A stretch of 64,000 nt of DNA, taken from positions 1,473,001 to 1,537,000 of the forward strand of contig PVNU02000773.1 in NCBI GenBank assembly GCA_003013855.2, read 5' to 3'. Positions 33,235-46,900 of this stretch are shown here, in pieces (the first letter of the stretch is position 1; each line of letters begins with the position of its first letter). The stretch comes from Liriodendron chinense. Taxonomy: Eukaryota > Streptophyta > Magnoliopsida > Magnoliales > Magnoliaceae. The translations under genes and the position numbers were made by a program. Below the pieces are notes generated by a model. That model saw only the letters and a list, made by a program, of their open reading frames with translations. It was not told where the DNA came from and did no database searches.

Positions 33235-34281
33235 CCCCCCCCCCCCCCCAAACCCTACTGTTTTGGTTGATAACTAGATAGCATAAAGAAGAAGCATCTC
33301 ATACTATTTTGGCATTGTGTTTGAGTGATTGCATGTTTAAAATAAACTGATAAAACTTTTACCTATCTTTTGTCAGTCAGGTATTTGCTCCAAGCATAGA
33401 AAATTCATTGGATTGTGCACAATACTTCTCTGCATAAAATTCAAAGTCAAACTTCAGGAAATTTTGATGTTGCTTTAGATTTGAAAAGTACTAGATCCAC
33501 TAGAGAACTGACTATTTAAAGATACTATAAAACTATTGAAAAAGACATCCATGTATAGATAACTAATGGATTACAGAGTGCTGAGTGCTGGCCCATTGTG
33601 TAAATCACTTATTCTTGGATTGCCTGTGTGGAATCTCAAGCACTCCTGTTCATTAGTTCCTGAAGGCAGCTAGGGAGTATCTTCATCATGCACCTTGCAA
33701 CAGCAGTGTTAGCAGTTCGAAGCATATAAACAAAATACTTTTATATGCTTGGTGTATCGTGTACGGTCATGATACTGATACTGATGCCAGATGCTCGTTG
33801 ATATAGCTGAATCCTAATGCATTCCATTTACCATTTAAAAGAAATAAAAATCCCAAAACGTGTTATTTTCATAATGTAGAAGGTGGTACTGCAGATACAT
33901 TAGAGATTGATATTTCCATTTAAGTTGGCAGAGGCTAGAAAGACTACACCATCATTTTGCTTAAGGGTGCATTTGGTTGCACTAAATATGATGAGATTTC
34001 ATGATTTTTGCACCAAATTAGACTGATTAATCATGAAATATCTTTTTCTTTTGAAAGACAACGAATATCATGGAATTCAGCATAATAGGTGAAATAGTTC
34101 AAGCAAAAGTCATAAATCTGAATACAAGTGGCATATTACGAATGATACTCATTTCCTTATCTGCATCCTGGATTTTGGTAAATGGGGAGTTGTATCTCTA
34201 TTCCCATATACATTTACTAGTATATATATATATATACTAGTAAATGTATATATATATATGGGAATATATATATATATATAC

Positions 34282-34333
<52 letters not shown>

Positions 34334-37300
34334 GATATCATAGATTTAGAGGGGCATGGTATGTGAGAGATGCAACCATGCCCGAACTGTCGTGTTGTCA
34401 TATAATGACAGTAGACGCATATTAGTTATTGGAATGCATAGGGTCTTGCCTGCTAGCCCAGCTGGAAGACGCTTAGGCGTTTCAACAGCAGGTCTCAGGT
34501 TTGAAATGCCAAGGAGACACTACCCCCACCGGTGGGTGGGTGCATTGTGTGACTAACCGTGTGGGTCCGTTGCCCAGCTAACAGGGTGGGTGCGTTGCAT
34601 GACAAAAAAAACAAAAAAAAAAAGATATTGGAATACATATAGAGTATGTATGCCTTGCAGTTAAAGATGATAAGGTGGAACGACTGGGCAAGGAATGTAG
34701 CTTTAACTGATTCTGGAATATTTTGATATAGAATTAGTTATCATGAGTTTTCTAATTCACAATTATCAATTGTTTATGTAGGTAACTTATCGTAGGATGA
34801 AGGATGCCTTAGTACAACTAAGTAAGGGTGTTCAGAAGGGACCTGCTGCAGATTTGATTCCTGTATTATTTGGAGAGAAATCCCCAACTGTGTCAAAGAA
34901 GGCTGTATCATTTACATCATTCAACTCTAACCTTGACCATTCACAGGTGTTCAATACATTGGTTACTATAGTTTCTTCTATATTTAGTGTTTCCATCATA
35001 TGGGTTTCTAAGCAAATGGCATCATGTTGTTTAATGTCCACCAGTACTATTCATGTGTTACTTGAAATTAAGAATCGGATAATCCTTATTGATACTCTAG
35101 TCAGAGCATGATAATCCATAGGCATGCATATAACCACCATAAAAGTGGTATACATGTACCTCAATCCAAGCTGTCCAAATCATGGGCCCACTATAGAGTC
35201 ACATTGACTGGACGGTGCCAACAGTTGCAAGAATTTTTTACCCAGGTGCTGTTCTTGTTTTGAGCTCACACTTTGAACTTGTACTTTCTCCCCTGTTTAG
35301 TAGCTGTTTATACTTGCTAACATCTTGATAGGGATTCCTCCCATCTGTCACACTCAAATCTGCTGCTGCTTCTCTTTTCACTTTCTCAAACTATATGCCA
35401 ACTGTTGGATTGGCTTAAATGATCAAGGTTCAAATTCAATAGACTAATGTCTGTTAACCAAAAGGGTAAGACTGAACCTGATTTTCGTTCTATCGCCCAT
35501 CTACAACATTAGCCATGATTTACAATTTCGATTGGGGTACGTAAGTGTGCATGGATTGCCATGCTTTGCCAGGTTGTCAAGTAACTCCTCTTTCCTTTAT
35601 TCATACCCAGATCAACAATAAGTTGGTGTACGCTGTTATGATCTTCATACACTCGTGGGCTCACTCAATTAGTTGTGCATTTCGCAATCGTGCACTTTGT
35701 GAGGATGCTTTGCATGTGTAGTTTGACAAGGAACTTCAATGTAGAGGCCACATTGCAAAGTGTTCACAGAGTATTCTGTTTGATTATACAAAATAGCTAC
35801 TAATAAAATTTTCTTTAAAAAACGGCTCGAAGAGCATCAACATATTTCTCTCATGCAGTGGACTGCACGACTATTTAATTGCAGTTATCTTTATAAGCTT
35901 ATGGGTCGCTGTTTTCTGTGTAAATACATTTTGAAAATTTAACCGGTTCTCTCCATGATTCATTCCTTCCCCCCCTCAATTAATACAAACTGTCGTTTTT
36001 GTTGTAGAAAGGTGCCATAACAAAGGCCCTGTCATCCCAGGACATTTTTTTGCTGCATGGTCCTCCAGGAACTGGAAAGACAACAACTGTGGTGGAAATT
36101 ATCTTGCAGGAAGTGAAACGCGGATCGAAGATTCTAGCATGTGCTGCTTCTAATATTGCTGTCGACAACATTGTCGAAAGGCTGTTTCCATACAAGTACT
36201 ATTGCCTTGCCAATCCCATTATATGTCCTCTATTAAGAAATATTTGCTGAATGTTCCATCTTTTGAAACTTTCATGCATCACCCAGGGGGTTGTCTGTCA
36301 AAGAAGAAATTCTATCTGGCATTTTGGACACTAATCTGTTGCTTTGTCATTTTGTGGTCTGCCTACTGCACTTCTTTGGTACTTTTTTCAACAATGCCAG
36401 TGGAGTCAGCAATAATACATACTAGCTACATTTTAACCTGATCCTGTTTGTATCATCTGTGTACCATGTTGTTCATTGTTCCATGTTCTTGCTGCAACCA
36501 TTTTGCATTTCTCAACTTTGTTGCAGTTGTTTCCTATATTTTCTTTAAATTATTAAGATGCTGGAGTTTTTTTTTTTGGGTTGTCGCTGTTTGAAAACCG
36601 AGTGCCCAGGAAATGCTCCATCTTTCCTAAATGGATGCAGTTTGTGGATGTTGTTATTTTGTTGATTTTCTCTGTTGATCGGAGCAAGTTCTCAATTAGC
36701 TTAGTTGGCGCGGTGTTGGATTTTGTTGATATTACATTTCACTTCGTTGAAACCTTTTCATTTGGTGGCCATTTCAGTTTCCTTTGAGCTGGAAATATCG
36801 AGTTGTATTGCTCACATGCACTTGCTATTTCTTCCATCTAGGGTGAAGTTGGTGAGATTGGGTCATCCTGCCCGCTTACTTCCTCAGGTATTGGAGAGCG
36901 CGCTTGATGCACAGGTAGGGATGCTTCTAATTGTCTTTCTATAATGAATGATAATGATTCTAGATACAGGAGTTCTTTTGTTGAACATGCATGTAAAGTT
37001 GTAGTTGTGGTTACCATATTGATGAGATGATTGTGGTTGTTCTTGATTTCAAGAAACAATTCACTGAATGACAATTAATGTTCAGATATTTGGGTTCATA
37101 ATTGCATCTGCATGTCTTCAACACTTTGCCATTGATCCGATCAGGGTTTTCACTTGCCATTTTGTGAATCGTGAGTGGTATACAATTTCTTGTATGGGGG
37201 CTTTGCATGGATCGAGTTTGGAATTCTTACATGTCACAATTTTTTCATGCTTGCTTCATTGCAAATGGGCTATGAATAAAATTTCATGAAGCTCTAATCT

Positions 37301-40300
37301 TCCCCAGTTGCAATTCAATCCTCAGTCTTTTCTCCTTCCTTTTTTTTGGTAAACACTTTAAATTTTAATGTTACTTAGATTTTTATCATGTAAACAAGGA
37401 ACTTTTGTGCCTGATTCTGACTTCAATTTTTATTTTATACTTACCATTGTCAATTACTTGTTAGGTTCTGCGAGGGGATAATAGTGCTCTTGCAAATGAC
37501 ATTCGCAAGAAATGAAGGTAACTAGTACTTGAAAATTTTCTGATATATTTAATGTGGAATTAATACAAAAGTTTGATCAAGCATTTGCTTTGCCCCATTT
37601 ACATTTACATTACATGTGGGCCTGCCTTAGTGATCCATTGTTCATATGGGGGGCCTTTTGGCAGATAAGTGATACCCTGAAAATCTTCCCATTGTATGTT
37701 CTTAACTGTCCAATCAGGCCCTGTTAAATGCAGACAATTCGTGCAATTGTCATTTTCATCTGGTGCCTGGGATCATCTGATAATGGAGACATTAGGGCAT
37801 ATTCCATCCCTTGATGCTGCCCTGAAGTACAGTTCAGGTTGCTGAAGGTGGCTGACGCCTGTATCCCTGCTGGGTCTAGACATGGTTTCATAAAATTGTG
37901 CATCATATAGTACCTTATTGACGATAATCACCTTTTTTATCACTAAGAAAGCTCTTTTGAAGCCCAAATTGCCCTGAGGTGATTTGTTGGTGGTCAACCT
38001 GAATTTTATCATGTTTGCTACTTGTATTTTTAGGGAAAGTATTCTAAGCAATGTTTAAAGTATCATCCAATACCAGCACATGTCACCCAATATATACCAG
38101 TAATGCCTGCGAATGATATGTCTTTATCAGCCCATATCAGCCTGAAACAGCCCAATAGAGGGGCGATATGGGGGCAATATGGAACCATATCGGTGGCAAA
38201 CGATACGATACCTAATACCCCAGTTTAAAACCTTGATGACAAATACTTTTTGGTGGAAAGTAAATGCTCATGTCTATATGAAACCCACATGCATGTCATA
38301 ATTCATTATCCTTGCTTTGTGTGTTCTTGAACTTCGTTGAAGCTGTCACTCAATCCATGTGTTTGAGGACAATCTTCTAAAGCTAGTGCATAAGAATTGA
38401 CTCGTTTAGCCTGAAAATTGTAACTCCAATGAGTTGACCCAACAGCTTATGGAAAATGTGTACTCGGCATTGTAACTTGTATTTTATAATGTTTAGAACT
38501 GTTTGGTTGCCACTTAAAAATGAGTTTACTCATTATATTTAATCGTAATTATGTATTAGAGGTCAAATTTTTTTGTTAGGAATTAAAAATATAACCAACT
38601 ATTTATATGAACTATGTCTCTAATACGCAATTGATATTAATTAAAATTAGATAGCTCATTTTTAATTGCCTACCAAACAGGCCCTTAGTTTTTCTTGCAG
38701 GCATCAGCATCTCTCCTAAACTGTAATATATAATTAAATATTTCAAGTATGATATATGATAATATGGCCCTTTACCTTAAGAATTGGGGTTTGAAGCCGC
38801 GCCTTCACCTTCGGAATCGGACCACATCCTTTTGAAGACTTAATAATTGATAGTAATATTCTCTATGACTTCGGTGCAGTTAAAGAAAGATTAATATCTA
38901 ATTACTAAGAAATAAGGAAACAAATTGAATTTTCTCAGGAGATGATTACACAAGTCAAGGCTAGCTTTAAGCTGTAACAGGGCCAGGTTGTCACTCGTTT
39001 TTTTACCTCATCTCTGGGAAAGGAGTTTACCCAGATGACTGCCGAGTAAGTTTGATCAGATTCCTTTTTTTTGGGGAGTTTGTGATTTTTCTTTCTGGAT
39101 TACGTAGTTGTTTCAGGCAGCACTGAAACCGTTACATCAGCACGATTCCAGCCTGAGTCTCCCTGTTCGAAGGGGCCATGCGCTACCAGCTCAACTGGCA
39201 AGTTGGATAGGTGTGAACAGATTTTTGAACCTTGATTTAAGACATAAGTTGGGGTCTGGAAACTAATAATGTGATTAATGCTTCATAGGTGCATAACCAT
39301 GCACTATGTGTGTTGCATGCTTCGCCCAATTTCATAAAGATGAATCTTTTGAATTTGCATAACAATTTTGGGCCTTGAGCATGTAGAATGTCTACATGGG
39401 GACCACGGTCTTGGGATCCATATTGTTGATTTGACGGGATCCACTCTAGATAAACAAAGGTCCTGGATCGGTGTTGCTCTTGTATGTGGTATGGATACCA
39501 TACCAGTAAGCAGTGTCCGTAGTGTCGGTATCACATTACATTTCGCACCTTTGGGATACAGATACGTATCGTGTATTGCTAGGGACATATCGTTTGTATT
39601 GGGTAATGTATCACACTTATTGGGAAACATGGGGAAACATTGAGGAATTGATTGAATTTTTCAATGAAACTTCAGGGATTGTTAAAATGGACCTTAATAC
39701 ACACTTTTAAATCATAATATGTAAAAAAAAAAGTCCACATAATGGGGTTCCTTTGTAAAAGATCCTAAGCCATGCGTTGTCTGATTGAACTGATGCAAAT
39801 AGTGTTTAAATTGATTCCATAAGATATATAAATGTAAGATATATTAGGAAACAAACTAAATAAAAAAATTCGGGATAAATTAATTTTTAATTAATTTCTT
39901 AATCTATGATTAATAAATTAATATTCCAAATTTGTTAATTAGCACCTCCATATCCTTAATTTCATGTTTTCAATCCAACATTATTCCCAATTTGAGAGGA
40001 ATTGGAAATTTTCAAATTTCCCTCAATTTCTCTCAAATTGGGCCATATATACTTAAATCATCAAATTTGAGTGTATGTGATGTTAAATTAGTATTATAAT
40101 AATATTCATTCACAATTATGAGTGGATTAACAACTGTTAAAAAAAGAAATTTCGAAAAAAAAAATTAAGTATTTTTTATATTAATTATTAATTAAAAAGT
40201 TAATTAATTACTACCGAATTTGGGGAAAATATTGCAAATCGATAGATCAGCCCCCCTACATCCTTAAAATGTTGTTTCTGATCCAACATTGCAAGTAATT

Positions 40301-43300
40301 TAGGTGAAATTGGAAAATTTAGAATTTCTCCCAATTTCCCCCAAATCGGCCCCCATCCCTCAAATTTCGAAATCAAAGGTTGTATTGCTTGATTTTCATG
40401 CAAAACATGAAGAATCAAGCATGCCGACTGATTTGCAATAGATTTTAGTCGATTTAAATGAAAAAAATGAGTTTTAAAGGAAAAATACTCATCGAGTTCA
40501 AGAAGGGGCCAACTTCGGATTTGCTTCGAAATCAACGATTTCCTCTCAGATTGTTGCAAGGGAAGGACCGAAATCTACCCAAAACTAGGTTGATGAAGAG
40601 AAATTACAAGAAAAATGGGGAGAATGCAAGTTTTTTTAAAAAAAACCCAAGTATGGAGGAAGTCATGTGCGCCTGGACGATATCTGGACGATATCATCCA
40701 GGTATCGACGATGTATGGAATCACTAAAAGGGAGTCACGCCGATACATTGACGATAATATTATCGTCGATACGTTGGAATCAACATAATTTTTTGTTATC
40801 CTTTTTAGCTTTCGTATCACAGACTCGCGATATCGATAGTATCGGCTGAAATATTGGCCGATACTATCAATACCGCAAACACTGCCAGCAAGCATACACA
40901 ATATAGTTGTATTTACGAATTGAAGTTTTAATTTAAATTTGAAATGATGAACGTTTTTGGTTTTAGATATTGCATGCTTAGTAATTATTATATGCTTGCT
41001 ATTTCATAAATCAAAGTATAAATCTGTACGTTATATTATAATCTAGAATACAAACTTTTAATCAACACTATGAGTGTAGAACGACAACTTCAGATTGGTA
41101 AAAATAGCAATCTGGATTGCAAATGACCCATAATCTGGATCGAGAAACTCAAAACAGAAAACATAGGGGGTTTGATGATCTTGGTAACAATGGGATAGAT
41201 GTTGCTTCAAAAATCTCCCCCGCAGGACAGTCCTAAGTTCCTAACCCTTTGATCGGCGGCCTGCAAATAGATGGTTTAGGAAAGTACAAACCCCCTTTGA
41301 TCTGCAGTTGCCTATCTAGGAAATCTTCGAGTAGTGGTCTATCCACTGTGGGCTGTGGGCACATCAGATCAATGGTGGGGACTGAGGCATGGACCCCACT
41401 TGTAGAGGCTCAATGCCTCATGATGCTATGCACATCCTCAGGTTGAAGATCATATAATTCCACTTTCATGGATGGTCATCCCTTAAACATCGTACAGAGA
41501 TACTTTTGGTCTGCATGCCTGAAAGAAGCTCATATGCGAGTTTCACCATCTTGTTCAACCTCTTAAGACTCTCTTCACCTCCCATTGAAGATGTGCTTGC
41601 TTTCTTTGTTTCTCAGGTTCTGAATGGGAAGCTACTGAAAACCAAAGATCGAAATACAAAAAGGGACATCAGGAAGGAGCTTAGAACCCTTGCCAAGGAG
41701 GAGAGGAAGAGGCAGCAGCTGGCAATCACAGATGTAATAAAGAATGCAGATGTGGTTTTGACAACTTTGACAGGTGCATCTTCCTACAAACTGCAAGGAA
41801 CTACATTTGATTTGGTGATTATTGATGAAGCTGCTCAGGCACTCGAAGTTGCATGCTGGATGGCTTTGTTGAAGGTGCGGTCTGTAATTCTTTCATGGTA
41901 TTTTTATAGAGTCCGGATCCAATACAAAGCCTTGTACGTTAAGCTTCATGTAAAATGCATCAATTTTCATTTAAGTCTGTCAAAGTACATGATGTAAATG
42001 TGTCTAAGTTCATCAAAGTGCAATGCGCTTCAACGTATTGAGGTGCACAAAAAGGAATTATATGCATCTAGATGCACTTGGGTGCATTGTATACGTTAAG
42101 CTTTTCACATTCAAAGCTTTGTGTTGGATCTGGCCTCGTATGTAGTAGCATTTAATATTTATATCTTTGGATAATTTCCCGTTCAAAAAAAAAAAAAAAA
42201 ACTTTGGATAATTTCTTGTGCTTCCTGGGTTATAAAAATTATCCAATTTTTTTTTTTTTACCCTTACAGTTGCCTTGTTTTTCTTAGATATTTGTATGCT
42301 AGACAACTCCTTAAAGGTCAGTAGCTTATAGTACTTAATTTTATACCTTTGTTCTCTGATGTTGTAACTTGTAAGCATGTTTTATGCTGAGTCATCTGGG
42401 CTTTTATTTTCAGTACCCTTCTCTATCTGAAGCAATGTTCTTGTTATATTTTCACCTCCTATTAATAGATTTCTCACTCATAGAAAAGGTCCCTTCTTTG
42501 GAAATGGTATAATAAATTCTTTGTTAGATGTATGTGAAAATTTGAATTTTAGGCAATACGTGCAATCGCCGACCCCAATTAGTTGGGATAAGGCTTAGAT
42601 GACGATGATGAGTCAATTGATGCAATCATTTGACCAGTCTAGGTATTTGTGGAGGCCTTTCTATTGGGGGATTGGATGAAACTGATACAATCGTCTGAAT
42701 TCATTGACATGCCATTGACTGTTTTGCCCATTACAAATTAATAAAAGGAAGCAGCCATGTACACCCATCCTCTTTGATTTGCTTGCACCCACTTTGCTTT
42801 CAGGAAATTGAAAGAGTACCATTCTAGTTCAATTCCCAAAATGGAAAGTGAATGTAACCAAATCAATCAGAGTGGCTGTAGATATCAACACCTGTTCAGA
42901 AAATTGTGATATCATGAAGTTTTTTCTTGCTGTTATATACAATCAATAACATCTTTTCCTTATACAAAGTAGAAGTTTACATCTCAAGAAGCTATCTATA
43001 TGCGTGCATTGTCGCAGGGATCAAGATGTATTCTTGCAGGCGACCATCTTCAGCTTCCACCAACTATACAGAGTGTTGAAGCTGAGAGGAAGGGCCTTGG
43101 GAAAACCCTCTTTGAACGGCTTGCAAGCTTGTATGGGGATGAAGTGATGGCCATGCTCACAGTCCAGTATCGCATGCATGAGCTTATTATGGACTGGTCA
43201 TCTAAAGAGCTATATGATAGTAAGGTGCTTGTGATCTATTTGTTGAGTTATTAAAAATGCTTTATTATATTAAGTAGTAGCAAAATTGTCATTTGTTATA

Positions 43301-43951
43301 CTCACTCTACAGAAAAAACTAACCTGATTTCGCCCTATGCTTCTTATAGATCAAAGCGCATCCAAGTGTAGCTGGACACATGCTCTATGACCTTGAAGCT
43401 GTACAAAAGTCATCTTCAACAGAACCAACCCTCATTCTCATCGACATAGCAGGGTAGATACTATATACTTGTACCTTGAGTTTGCTAATATGCTCGGCAG
43501 CATAACTTCTCAGTGAATACAACTTTCCTTCATCTCTTCCTGTTCCTTTTAATGGGCAGATTCTAATTCCTGTAGAGATATCAATCAGTGGGAGAATTGT
43601 CCAAAACGAACTTCAGAGGGCGGATGAGGGCATGATTAGGAGCATGGATGACCTCAAGACATGAAGTGGTCTTGAAAGGAGGTCGTGGGAGATCAGTGGG
43701 GAGAGTGAGAGAAGTTGGATTTGTAGGGAGTAGGGCCATAGAGGGAGGTCAATTGGAAGCGCTTTTAGGGGGGGGGGGGGGAGCTAGAAGGCGGTGGGCG
43801 GATGGATGGATTAGGGGAATGGGATTGTAGAGCGAGGGGACTCAAGGGGAGGCGAGACGAAGGTGGGTTGGAAGAAGGGTGGGATGTAAACAGGAGTGTT
43901 AGGGCCAAGAGGAGGGGAGGGGAAATGGACTCTGGTGAAGAGGAATAGGAA

Positions 43952-43987
<36 letters not shown>

Positions 43988-46900
43988 AGAGCGGAGTGGC
44001 GAAATGAACTTTGTTGGAGCTCCCGGCATTGTTTTTCGAGAGATTTCTGAGTGGGTGGTCACCTTGTCAGAGTCACATCTCGATCGGGAATTCCATAAGG
44101 TAGGGAAAGTGGTGGGGGTGGTGTTGCTATGATCGAGGGGGTTTCACACGTGGGTTTGCTTTTCTAAGAGTGGAAGGGGAGGAGAATGCCTGGGTGGTTG
44201 TAACGCTCAATTGGTGCTACTATGAGGGACGAAGGCTATTGGTGAAAAAAAAAGCAAAATATGGGCCGGAGGTGATTCAGGAAAAAGTAGAGGGGGAAGC
44301 TGCATAAGTAGAGAAGGAAAGTTTGTGAAAAATGCAAAATATGGGTCAAAGATGATTAATAAATTGGAAGACCAGAAAGCAGAGGGGGAAGCCGATAGGG
44401 CAGAAGGGGAGAAGGGATTGCCGGGGGGGGGGGGGGGCTTAGGGGACTACCCAAAGATTTAGAGAAGTTGTTAGGGCTGTCAACGGGTCGGGCTTGAGGT
44501 TGTCCTTAGCCTGGATTTTGAACTGTTTTGGGTCGGGCCATCAAAATTTTGATTTTGGCAGGCTCGAGCCCGGCCCATTGATAGCCTTAGAAGCTGTGAT
44601 AGGGAATGACCAGAATTGAGTGACAGAGGAGGGGGAGAGATGGAGGTGGTCGCGGGTCGAGCAGAGGGGAAGTGGGTGTTAAGGACCTTAGAGGCCGATG
44701 GACCAATGATCTATATTTCTTTGGAGGCGTTTGCTAGTGAAGGGACAACGTTTCAGTGGTGCCTGGTAGTGCTGGTAGCTTCTTTAGAGGTGGGGTTCTA
44801 GCTTAGAAGCAATTGTGGAGTGGAGTAGGATTGAATCCTAAAGCAGCTCAGTGCGAAGGAGGTTCTGATCTTGGTCAAGTTGTAAGTGGAGATTGATCGC
44901 ATAGTTCTTGTAAGCAAACTCTTCAGGGACAGCTTGGTGTTAGAAATCTGCAGATGGTAGCATTGGTTGATTTTTGGATGGGAGGAGGTTTGATATCAGT
45001 TGTGGGGCTGTCCGTTGGAGTTGTGGGTTTGTGAGGTGTTCGCAGAGATGGGGCATGCTTGGGTGTGTCGATAACCATTGATCCCCAAAGTTGTTGTGAG
45101 ATTAGAGTAGCAAAGATTTGTGTGCGGAGAAGGCGATCGATGTCAGCTCTGGAGGAAGTGATCCACTGTTGTTGAAGTGAGGGTGGTGGTGATGCTATGT
45201 TGAGAGCTGAACGGTGAAGGTTTTTGGGTGGGGTGGTGGTGATGCTATAGTGAGGGTGTCTTGGGTGGCATGATCAAACTCCCTCTCCACAATGAATGGG
45301 CTAAGTGGCCTCTAAGATTGACTCCCAGTACGAGACTCGCTCTCACTGCCACCATACCTGTTGTCCTCGTCATCATCATCATTGTCGTCCCCATCCCCGT
45401 CGTCGTCCCCATCACCACCCCCATCCTCGCTGCCGCTGCCACCACCACCACCACCGCCCCCATCCCCGCTGCCACCACCACCACTACCACCACCACCACC
45501 ATCATCACTCGTTGTATCTAATAATGTCTCGCCGCCACGTGACCCACGTGATAAAGAGTGTCGCAGGCTCCCCTCCGGATCCCTCGTCAACGGGTCGAAT
45601 GACTCGAGTGGAGATCTGTTGTTGTACGTGGGCATCAACATCAATGCCCTACTCTACTGCCTCCGCCTCCACATGTGGCTCCGGTCGCCTATTAGATATA
45701 TCCAAGTTGTTGGACCTAACCCACTGGTAAAGTAGGTCGTCATCGTCGGCCTCAATATAAGCATGTTGTCCGATAGTCATTAGATCCAATGGGTCTTCCT
45801 CTACCATTCTTCTTCTTTCCAAGCGGAGCACCCTCTCTTGAAGCTTCATGTTGTAGTGGCAGTAGACCAACTTCTGAAGCATGTCGTACCCCAACCGATT
45901 CCGCTTATTCGTGTGGATCAGGGAGAATGTACTCCAATTTCTCTCACAGGGTGAGGAGGACACCGTCTGTGCCAGCACACGAATAGCTAAGCGCCGTAAG
46001 ACCTCGCAATCACAACCGTACACGGCCCACCATTCACCTGCGAAATAGAAATGTTTCTCATTACTTTCACATCTACCAAAATAGTATGAAAAGTAAAATT
46101 TTGTTCCAAGAGATTGTATGAAGCATGTAACAACTCACAAGCCATCATGGTCGTCCTCGATCTCACTGCTGCCTCATTCCTGAACATCCCCACAGCATCA
46201 CGGAATTTAATGATTTGATGATGATATGAAGCAATAAGGGTAAGTCTAGACCCTAGAGTGTTTAAGATATAAGATGAAGCTAGTAAAATGATAAGTGCAG
46301 ACATCTTTACCTCGGAACCGAATGTGGCTTTCCCATCATAGTGGGGGAATAAGTGAGCGTACATCTCGTGCATAGCCTTCTTTAATGAGTTGTCTTGGTA
46401 GAGCTTGTGAGGGTAGTGGTACTTTGAATTTAAAAAGTAAGCTAAAACCCAACAACATACACATATTTACATGTAACGACAATATAATGGCTATACATGG
46501 TATGCAAAGAAGTATATAAGCAGAAAAAATCAATCATTTAACTACTTACCAGCTTTATGAAATGGGTGTGAAAGGGTTTTTTCCCAACGGTCGTCGATAA
46601 TTGCATGCACCCACTGATACGGCTTAGGAGCTTGGGCCTGGATGACGTCTTTCATCGCTTGTATGGATGCATACAACGATCCCATTGAGGGATATACCTC
46701 ATTGTTGACCATCCTCAACACGCTATATATGGGCTTGAGAATGGTCATCATATTGCGTCCGCGTTCCCAGAATGCATGGCTCAACACAAGCTCCTCATAA
46801 CTCCAAGTTACTCTTCTCCCGCTCTTATTCCAATCAAAATACTTTTTAAGAGGTGAAGAGCTCTCGTAGCCCCTGCCTGTGTTTGAAAAGGCTACTCAAG

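Noticed and set aside
34441..34520. A tRNA gene
   Set aside because: A-box and B-box-like words are present, but no cloverleaf closes, and the flanking duplication and A tail show a SINE.
40200..40559. 119-codon minus-strand frame
   Set aside because: Lies in the non-coding middle of hAT copy B. The homologous stretches at 48.6-48.9 kb and 2.8-3.0 kb do not keep it open.
45245..45735. Long open frames on both strands around the CCA/GGT-rich stretch
   Set aside because: They are low-complexity readings (His, Pro, Val, Ser runs) of one repeat. Only the minus-strand Gly/Asp/Ser frame fits as the tail of the hAT transposase.
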